The notes beneath the pieces are model-generated. The model was not told the origin of the DNA and did not search any database. It saw nothing but the letters and a program-made list of their open reading frames with translations. The position numbers and the translations under genes are program-made. A stretch of 64,000 nucleotides of DNA from Ascochyta rabiei (lineage: Eukaryota > Ascomycota > Dothideomycetes > Pleosporales > Didymellaceae), in NCBI RefSeq assembly GCF_004011695.2, contig NC_082406.1:744001-808000 (forward strand), read 5' to 3'. Numbering within the stretch: the stretch's first letter is position 1; each line of letters opens with the position of its first letter. Positions 56,450 through 64,000 of the stretch are shown one piece after another.

Positions 56450-57933
56450 CTAGTCCAAGCCGACAGCAATCGCCGCCAGCGCCCAATCCATGAACCCGGC
56501 ATTCGTGTCGAGAATGTTTTGGTTGAACTCACTCAGTGTCGGGTAGAAGTTCGTCGAGTATCCAAATTCCATGGTGTAACCATAGACCTTGTTCGCACCG
56601 CTCTTGGCCCAAAATCTGCTGAACGCATAGTCGTCGCTTGCGCCAGATGTGGGATACAGACCTACAGATTGCCCGGAAGTGTATGAGCGGCCACCGACAG
56701 CCTTCATAGCAGCAACGGTCTTTGCGGCGACGTTCTTGATGTTGGTGAAATCCGCGGCAGGGATGTATTCCTTGTAAACAGTGTCACCGGTGACGCCACG
56801 CTTACCGTCGTAGGCAGTGTTGAGGAAGTTCATAGTAGTGGTTGTTGTCTGGTCATCGTCGTCGCCCCATGAGTAGAGGATGTCACCAGCTGCGGAGTGG
56901 ATGTCCATGAACCAGCGGATCTAAATTGTCAGCACAGTTAGCCTGCACATATCTGTGTATAACTTACTTTAGGGAATGAGTCGTAGATGGATACATGGTT
57001 CTTCGTCTCTGGCTCTGATGCAGCTGCAGTACCGTAGAAAGTTTCTGAACTTGGTGATGTGGAAGCTGGGGCCTCATCGGGATCGAAGTACTTGCGGAAG
57101 TTCCAGAGGAAATCAAAGTTGCGGTTGAGGTCGACGCCGATGGAAGACCCGCTGGAACCAGACTTTGTGTTCCTATTTTTGCGCCAGAGAGAGCCACTAG
57201 ACTGATCGTACGTGACACCGTCAGGGTTGACAAGAGGGAAGAAGACAATACCGGCAGCAAGCACGCTCTTTACTTGAGCATTAGTGTAGGTCTTCTTGCC
57301 GTATGTGAGGCCGGTGCCGGCTTTGTTTGCGGCGAGCAAATCGGAAATCCAGTAGAGAAGCTGGTCAGGTCCACCTCGCTCACGAGCGTGTACGCCGGCA
57401 CTCAGGTAGAGACGGTATGCTGACTTGTCTGTTCCAGCACCGACGAATCCAGCAACTGATGTTGCACCGTTGAAGGTCTTGTAGGGAAGCGTGACTGAGC
57501 CTACACCGTAGTTCTTGACTAGTGCGTTGAATGCAGAGTTGACTTCAGCGACATTCATGATGCTGGAGATAGTAGCACCGCTTGCTTGAGTTCCGAGTCC
57601 AACGGGAGAGACCGTGCCGGCTTTGAAGCGGTCGCCAGTGCCAATGGGTGCGGTGGCCGCCCTCTTGACCATCTGGCGATGTATAGTGATCTCATCGACC
57701 GATGCATACTCCTTGGTCAGATGCGAGATCTGGTCTTCCGTCAACAAGGCATGGAGGGTAAAGTGGCCATCGTCTGTGGGATGGGCAACAGGTCTGCAGC
57801 CAAAGTCGTAGGTATCGTTGCGAACAATGTCCCGGAAATGTGCAGTGGTAGGCGCCTTGAGATGAACAGGCAGAAGCTCGCCCAAAGCTACCGTGCTCTG
57901 AAGGACTAGAGTTGCGCCGAGAGCGTACTTCAT
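56450..57933 (-). CDS. Secreted M14 zinc carboxypeptidase
   Basis: A 478-residue precursor in two exons, 56968-57933 and 56450-56920, with a 47-bp intron. A signal peptide (ALGATLVLQSTVALG) is followed by an activation propeptide to about residue 95, ending near the basic QMVKRAA, then the peptidase domain. Zinc ligands are His and Glu in SAGVHARERGGPD and His in MDIHSAAGD, which lies just after the junction. Substrate-carboxylate Arg is in GVDLNRNFDF, and the catalytic Glu is in YTMEFGYSTNF. The enzyme removes C-terminal residues from peptides outside the cell or in the vacuole. Family M14A is likely. Confidence 0.94.
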
Positions 57934-58482
57934 AATGACCTGTCTGAGATGAAAGTGAAGGGATATGTCAAGGGAAGGCTAGAGATCGATGGGTGTCGGA
58001 TGTGCGCTTCTCTTATACGCCTCACTGCACCAAGTCAAACTGCATGTGTGTTTCTTGGTCTGAGTCAATCCCTCTTCTGACCCCATCCTATGTTGTTGCT
58101 CCACTTCCTACCTGCCGAAAGTCCCTTGTTCGCCGTTCCTTGATGCGAATCGGTACGACCATTCGGCCAATCACGACATTCGGACAAAGTATCGCCATCA
58201 CGCTAGCCAGCATACCTTCCTAATATGATCAACCCCGGAAGCGGGCGCTTGCAGCGATCATTTGGTCTCTCCTGCCGGCGTATTAAGGTACGTGCGCCGG
58301 CATGTTTATTCATCCTTATCGCTCCTTTGAACCTTCCTTGGACCTTCCTTGTTCTAGCTTTGGCAGACTCAGATACTGGGATATATATGAGCTGCAATGC
58401 GCGTACGTTGTATAAGGCAGGAGCGAAGACCTAGGAAATGACAACAGTCAGACACGTGCAATTGTTGGGAGGAAGGTGTGTG
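57934..58482. other. Carboxypeptidase upstream region, no gene seen
   Basis: This contains the promoter of the carboxypeptidase. CTTCCTTGGACCTTCCTTG at about 58333 is a short direct repeat. No gene. Confidence 0.5.
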
Positions 58483-59460
58483 TTACAAGCTTGCGACAGT
58501 GGAGGGAGGGCCGCCCACGTCACTTTTCCCGTCAATTGCGACGTGAGAGAGCGTATCAAGACGGGTGTACGCCAGGAAGAGGTAAGTGGTGTACGAGAGG
58601 CCAAATCCGAATTCGTAGCGGGGGGTGGAGTTCTTCTGATCGAAATACTTATAGTCGATGTAGTTGTCCTCAGGGAAGCTGATCACGGACTCCCCGCTGA
58701 TTTGCGTGTTCGGGTCATAATCGGATTCGTACTTGGCGATGGTGTGGATGAGCTTGCCGGAGGGATTGACATCACCGAAGAGAACGTCGTTGATGGCATG
58801 GCCAGAGGATTGGCCAAGAGGTCCACCGTAATAGACGCCGGTGACGTTCTCGTGGGTGGCCCACTAATCGAGCAGACGGGGACCGACAGTGTTGACGACG
58901 ACGATGGTGTTGTTGCAGTTGTCGGCAACGGTGTTCACAAGGCTGTCATGTGTCAGCTAATGCGCCTCCATAGATTGTACTGTACTTACTGGTCGCCCTC
59001 AGCGTTGGCCAACTCGCTCCTGTCACCTCCCTCACCAGCCCAAGCGTTGATGAACACAACGCAGGCATCAGCGCCGTCAGCAATACCAAGGGTCGTCTCA
59101 TATATCTCAGCATCAGAACCGTCGCTGAGCATCATACCACCACCAGAGCTTTCGACAACGGTGTTGTTGAACCACCACTTCAGCATGAAGCCATCGGCCT
59201 GAGCGCGCTCATTGAAGGCTTGGAAGGGGCTAACGAGAAAGCTAGCTGAAGACATGGCCGAGCCACCATTCTGTGACATGTGGCCATCCATGGTAGCGTC
59301 CACACCGGACATGACGGTAAGAGCAATGTTGGGACCCATAAGACGTGGTGCATCATGCAGACCGAAAATGGAGACCACCTTGCTATTCTTCAAGGAAGGG
59401 CGTTGTTGGTGTTTTGCTGTCTTGCACAGGACATGCGGCTCTACTTCAAAGCGTCTCTTG
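58483..59460 (-). pseudogene. GH3 beta-glucosidase pseudogene, C-terminal part only
   Basis: The minus strand encodes the second domain of a GH3 beta-glucosidase: TNNALP (near 59415), then KNSKVVSIFGLHDAP, GIADGADACVVFINAWAGEG, a gap matching an intron (about 58940-58990), NNTIVVVNTVGPRLLD, THENVTGVYYGGPLGQSSGH and YEFGFGLSYTTY. A one-base loss between TNNALP and KNSK shifts the frame. A TAG stands between RLLD and WATHENV, where Gln is usual, a C-to-T change. The whole catalytic N-terminal barrel with the nucleophile Asp is missing, and the C-terminal fibronectin-like domain is cut off. It cannot be active. Confidence 0.88.
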
Positions 59461-60009
59461 ATCCTGGTGGGCTACGTCTTTCTGTCTAGGCCCATCTATG
59501 GAAATTTCGTACAAGGTCTTTCGTCAATCGAGATGTGCAGTTGTGGGCCGCTGTTAGTTGCGCGTGGCACAAATTTCAGTCGACTTGTCGCAACGACATT
59601 GACTGTGTCTGTTTGATAGCAGTCATGTGTGGAATGGCGGAGTTGTCATCTGTCACACATCAGCAAACCTGCGCCACGTACTGACGAACTCACTTGAAAG
59701 TACAGCAGCTCAGTGCTTCACAATTAGACAGTGAGAACAAAGTAAGGCCGTATTACGCACGGTTTGATCACATCGCAAACAAGCATTTCATCGATACCCC
59801 GATTGTCTGACGAACTGCTCCAGAAGGGAACATATGTCGAGAGTTGCTAGAGATGCATGGAACATTGGTGTGATGCATCCGGAAAGTACGTGACGTGTAA
59901 TAGACGAAGATCAGAGGGCTTGGCTATCGATACCGTGTCCGTGCGCGTGATGCCCGGATTCGCGTGACGCCCCACCAACCGCCTCAACGCTTATACAGAG
60001 ATGAGGTTA
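59461..60009. other. Intergenic before the AT-rich transposon block
   Basis: Composition is normal to about 60000 and then drops sharply in GC. No gene was recognised. Confidence 0.45.
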
Positions 60010-61509
60010 TACAGCTACCTACAATAGCTATTATTATAAGAATTTGTAGTAGAGTAGTAAAGTAATGCTTGTAATTAATTTAGCCTATCTATATTTACTT
60101 AGAAGTGTAATATTGCAGCTGCTGCAGGTGGTAATAGTTAGGGCAGCTAGAGGCGGCAATAGGGGACCACGTCCACTAACATTATCCCTAGAAGCACGTT
60201 TTTAATGCTTTTTTAGCTAGGTTGCTTGTAAAGCTTTCTTCTTACTCTTTTAAGGCAATTGTATAGCTTTTGCAGCATTAAGCTCTTATTATTAATGCTG
60301 CTTTTTAGCCTCCTGTTTAGCCTTCTGATTTGCTGTATTAGCCTTCTCCTTCTTATGCCTCTCCTTGGCTGCCTCTCTTGCCACACGCTTCTCCTCCTTC
60401 TCCTTCTCCTTAACTAGCTTCTTAGCAGCTGCTACTTCCTTATTAGTCGCTTTTCTAAGTGCTTCCTCCTTCTCTTCTTGCTTTCTTATCCTTTCACGGA
60501 AGCGTGCTTCTTTAATCTTCCTTAGTAACCAGAAAACAGCACTACTGTAGTACTCCTTTTGCTGCTGCAAATCTAAGGCTTTATTCTTCTTCTTATGCTT
60601 CTTCTACTTCTTAAGGGTCTTTTTAAGGCTATCTATCTTATATTAGAGGAGTAAGGCCTTAACTAAGATGTAGTAGATTAATTGTCTCATCTTTTTAGCG
60701 TTGCAACTACTCTTATCTCTAGCAACCCTCTGCAACAACGTCTCTATTTTAAGCCAGTCTTTGTTACTATAAACAGAAGATGACGTAGTATCTAAATCTA
60801 AGCTCTCTAGTGGTGTTTTGGCGAAGCAATTAAGGATAACGTTAGGATTAAGTAGATAGATACCTGTTGCGTTAAAGGACTTAAGTATTAGCTTTTTAGT
60901 AAAGCTAGAGATCTACGCCTAATAGAAGAGCTAAAAGAAGTCTGCTCTCTTAATATTTGTGTAGTTTTAAGACTTATAGATCTCTGTTGTAACAGCTTTT
61001 AAGTATGCTGTTAATAGAGGCTTAAACAGCACCACATTAAGCGGCTAGAGCGTCTGGGTTAAGTGAGGAGGTAACACAGCCAGGAGTATCTTGTTGTTAT
61101 TATGGTAGTTAATAAAGTCTATTGTTACGTAGGATCTATAGCCATCTAGTATTAATAACCTCTACTTCCTCTAAGCTTTCTCCTTAGTATAGCAATTAAA
61201 CACCTGCTCTAGCCACGTAAGCCTAATCTCATTGTTTAACCATCCTAAGGGAGATAAGGTAACTATTACTAAGTATACCCCTGGCTTAATTTCGGCTACC
61301 TAGTCTGATTTAATGTTGCTCTTCTTAGACGTGTAGATAAGCCTAGGTAGTAACACTAATCTATTAGCACACACACACGCTACAAGCGTCTGCTAATCCT
61401 AGTTACTATCTTAAATAGATGCTTTAACCTCTCTCTTTATCTACATACGTTTGCTAAACACATGTTTTATTCTAGTAGTCTGTCTAATTATAAAGCCCTT
61501 CTTATCTAT
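60010..61509 (-). mobile_element. Second pogo-like DNA transposon, truncated by an LTR element
   Basis: A RIP-mutated minus-strand transposase fills this interval. Its C-terminal half is present and its N-terminal half is absent, because the frame runs into the LTR at 61510. The left edge is put near 60010, where base composition changes; no terminal repeat can be confirmed since the partner end lies beyond the window. It differs in sequence from the first pogo-like element. Confidence 0.75.
60292..61509 (-). pseudogene. Pogo-like transposase fragment (DDE_1), C-terminal part
   Basis: From 61509 leftward the frame reads IDKKGFIIRQTTRIKHVFSK, the residues around the first catalytic Asp (usual MDEKGF). 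Then come a GWLNNEIRLTWLEQVF stretch (second region, WTNNEIGLEWL) and LLILDGYRSYVTIDFINYHN (third region, catalytic Asp intact) followed by VLPPHLTQTLQPLNV. The last 92 codons (60292-60570) are open and Lys/Glu-rich, a coiled-coil tail usual in these proteins. Stops upstream are mostly TAG/TAA. Confidence 0.8.
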
Positions 61510-61733
61510 TGTCACGGGTGTTCTCCCTACAACAGGGGATACCTCGGACAGACCCCAGGCCAAGCCCGGAGACCCACCGACCAGTATATAATATCCACAC
61601 ACCTAAAGACTTATCTATCAAGGATTCGTCTTATCTCTCAATATTACCTATTATTTCATCCTATATCGCTCTGCTCTATTGCCTGCCTACAGTGCCCTTA
61701 CAATTCGAATCCTTCATACTTCCTCTCAGAACA
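61510..61733 (+). repeat. 5' LTR of the second gypsy element (right end approximate)
   Basis: It begins TGTCACGGG and is proposed to end AGAACA at 61733. It contains a TATATAAT at about 61582. The end is uncertain because no partner LTR is visible; GGCA at 61737 is an alternative. Downstream, TTGGCAGCAGAG near 61744 could be the primer-binding site. Confidence 0.65.
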
Positions 61734-61781
61734 GGCAGCCAATTGGCAGCAGAGAGACGGGAAAAAACTCAGCCATCAGCA

Positions 61782-64000
61782 ATGGCTGGAGGACGACGCA
61801 ACCTCCGCTTAACCACTAGCAACGTAGAGGAGTTGCCCCCTCGCGACGACCTCAGTCAGGAGCCGGATGCGCAACGCCGCGACAACGCGCCTAGGGTATC
61901 GCCGGCACCCATAGAGCCACCGCTCAACCCTCACATCAGGGGCGGGTCAGCCACCACGGCGGCAGGCATTGCGACGCCAGACGTCCCAACGCCACGCGTC
62001 ACACAAATGGAGTCGCTACAGGCTTCCATCCCGTTGTTGCTAGAGGCACTTAACAAGGCAGAATTGTCCGGCGCCCCTAAACGAGAAATCGAAATCTGGC
62101 AGCGGCAATTCAACCGGGCAGTAGAGACCCTGCAGCGGACGCACGTCGGACCCACGCCGGGTAGCCACCGCCCAGCGTTTGACGAGGCAGGCAAGATAAT
62201 GCGAGTCCTCAACAACGTCCAACCTAAGCTAAAACTTGGGACGGATAACAAGCCTCCATCAACCTAGCAGGTGGACTAGTGGATTAAGGACATAGACACG
62301 GCGTTCTAGTACGCTTAAGTAGTTAAAGACTCCGTGACCCGCACCTATTAGATTATGGGCACTATCCACTATAGTGTCCATTAAGAATTGATCCAACAAC
62401 GTATCAACGAGGGATCAATCCAAACCTGGGCCAACCTCCGCGCAGAGGAGGAGCAGCTTGTACAAGACCCAGTCTTTACTTAGTACAAGAACTACAATAA
62501 GTACTTCAACTATAAGTGGAAGGCCGACGATTCCGTCAACACCTTCCTAATAAAGTTAAACAAGCGGGAGTCTCTACTGCCCCGCAACTTTGCTAAGTTT
62601 GACAACGGCACAGATAACTATAAGTTCAAGATAGCGTTTGTATGGAGCCTTACTCCCCACAAACTCCAACATAAGATCCAGCGCAATGGCAGCCTGGAAC
62701 ACATCACTAAGTAGATAGAGTTTGAACGGGCCCTCCGTAACGCAGAGACCGCAACAGTCCCCTTAAACTCAAGCCTCCGGGCTGAAGGCAGCGGTCAAAA
62801 CAAAAGACCTCACTCTTCTCCTAATAGGGGAGGATTTAAAAGGCACCACAGCCGGGCCTCGACCCCCTCCGGGAGCGACGCCGGAAAGCAGCCGGGAGAC
62901 TCCCGGCCAGCAACCAATAACGCTAATTCGTTAGGCGGCAAGGGGTCCCATAGGGGCAATTACCACCAACAATCCAATAGGGGTGGTTATTATCAGCAAC
63001 GGGGCCATTAGAGAGGCCGCGGAGGTGGCAACTAACAGTCCAGTAGAAGCAACCAGGGAAATGGGAAGCCCTAGTCGCCAACCTTTCCCACCTACGACTG
63101 GGGCCAGAAACCAAAGGGAAGCAGACCCGCATAGCGGTCACTGTCTAGCTAATTAACTCTAAGGGCAACCCTAAAACTCTCCGGGCCCTGTACGACTCAG
63201 GCTCGGAACTAAACCTCATCGCCGCACAGGTAGCCATAGACCTAGGACTCAACCCGGCGGGGACTGACCAGCGACTGAACGCGGTGGTCCTAGACGATAC
63301 AAAGCTGTCGTTAATTAAGCAGTACCAGTTAACGATGGTCTGCCACAACAGCAAGGGAACACCCAAAACAGTTAGGCTAACCAAATTCTGGTCCACACCA
63401 TTCGTTGGGTACGACCTAGTATTAGGGTATCTATGGCTGGCCGAGGCAGACCCATGTATCCGTTTCTCCACAGGAACCTACAAGTGGTTCACTGACAACG
63501 TCGAGAGAGTCCAGCTGGTGACCGCCGAACAATTGTTCAGTGATCTGGAGCCAGGCGAGCAGCCATACCTGCTACAGCCCGAGAGTCTGGGCATGGGTGG
63601 TCCAGCAGACGTCCATCGGACGGACGCCGGACAGACGCCGGACGCGCCCCTCGCCGAATGGTCAAGGATTATGGCAGTGGGAATCGACGGCGGCCCCATC
63701 CCAGAAGATGACGCCCCAGATATGGAGGAGCTCAAGTATGTGCCAGAGCACCTCCATCACAAGTGGTTTGCCTTCAGCAAACGGCAGACGAGTGTGTTGG
63801 CACCACACCAGGAGTATAATCACTCTATAGATATCAAGGCTAGTGCCAAGGTTCCCAACCTCCCAATCTATAACCTGTCCCGCCGAGAGCTGGATATACT
63901 CCGGGAATACCTTAAGGCGGCACAGGAGAAGGGCTGGATCCGCCCAAGCAAGTCGCCGGCGGGAGCCCCCATCCTGTTCGTCCCCAAACCCGATGGTACT
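61782..64000 (+). pseudogene. Gypsy gag-pol, lightly RIP-mutated, partial
   Basis: Gag begins MAGGRRNLRLTTSNVEELPP and is open to a TAG at 62265. Reading on shows capsid-like sequence (KYFNYKWKADDSVNTFLIKL) and a Gly/Arg/Gln-rich tail, interrupted by TAG and TAA codons that sit where Gln or Trp would be expected. No zinc knuckle is seen. The protease, in another frame, has LYDSGSELNLIAAQVAIDLG (active-site DSG). Then VGYDLVLGYLWLAEADP and the start of reverse transcriptase, GWIRPSKSPAGAPILFVPKP, close the window. The gag and pol frames differ, so a frameshift was probably used to make pol. Confidence 0.87.

Larger units (their letters stand above)
61510..64000 (+). mobile_element. Second Ty3/gypsy retrotransposon, young, running off the window
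   Basis: This starts with TGTCACGGGTG, inside the catalytic motif of the pogo-like transposase. An LTR-like segment is followed by gag from 61782, a protease near 63190 and the start of reverse transcriptase at the window end. GC content is near that of normal genes, and the protein is readable over long stretches, so it is much younger than the element at 2-18 kb. The right end, second LTR and integrase lie outside the window. Confidence 0.9.

Overview
The window is nuclear DNA of a filamentous ascomycete. Genes carry short spliceosomal introns (46-140 bp, plus two longer ones), splice signals are GTAAGT-like with CTAAC/CTGAC branch sites, and transposons show C-to-T/G-to-A decay of the RIP type. 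The gene set (BTB, HET, GT32, annexin, histone H4 with two introns, fungal permeases) fits Pezizomycotina. Dothideomycetes/Pleosporales is my best guess, by inference only. I rebuilt gene models by hand. Every spliced model below sums to a multiple of three and joins recognisable protein sequence across the junction.

Layout. (1) 0.1-1.5 kb: an intact BTB-domain gene. (2) 2.16-18.2 kb: one AT-rich block that resolves into three nested transposons with exact boundaries. A Ty3/gypsy element (2163-18194, minus strand, 255-bp LTRs, CTACC target duplication) was entered through its gag-pol region by a hAT element (7349-15135, 8-bp duplication GTGCAGCG). The hAT was in turn entered by a Fot1/pogo-like element (12021-13884, TA duplication, 64-bp inverted repeats). 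(3) 18.8-24.8 kb: an amino-acid permease, a decayed hybrid histidine kinase, a small Cys-rich membrane protein and sparse sequence. (4) 25.4-43.2 kb: a normal gene-rich stretch with an SDR, an ABHD12-like hydrolase, a multi-pass membrane protein, an annexin, a low-complexity protein, an OCH1-type mannosyltransferase, a DOMON/cytochrome b561-like protein and a charged-repeat protein. (5) 44.3-59.5 kb: a truncated HET pseudogene, a His-rich membrane protein, histone H4, an isochorismatase-like hydrolase, a GABA/choline-type permease, a small secreted Cys-rich protein, an intracellular GH43 enzyme, a secreted M14 carboxypeptidase and a GH3 pseudogene. (6) 60.0-64.0 kb: a second pogo-like element, cut at its first catalytic motif by a second, much younger Ty3/gypsy element that runs off the window.

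There is no sign of a biosynthetic cluster. Nutrient uptake and degradation genes (two permeases, GH43, GH3 relic, M14 peptidase) sit with cell-surface genes and with decaying signalling/incompatibility genes at the edges of transposon blocks, as in accessory or block-boundary regions. The strongest observation is the stratigraphy of the nested block. Its two LTRs differ, by hand alignment, only by transitions, and the mutated copy switches half-way along the LTR.
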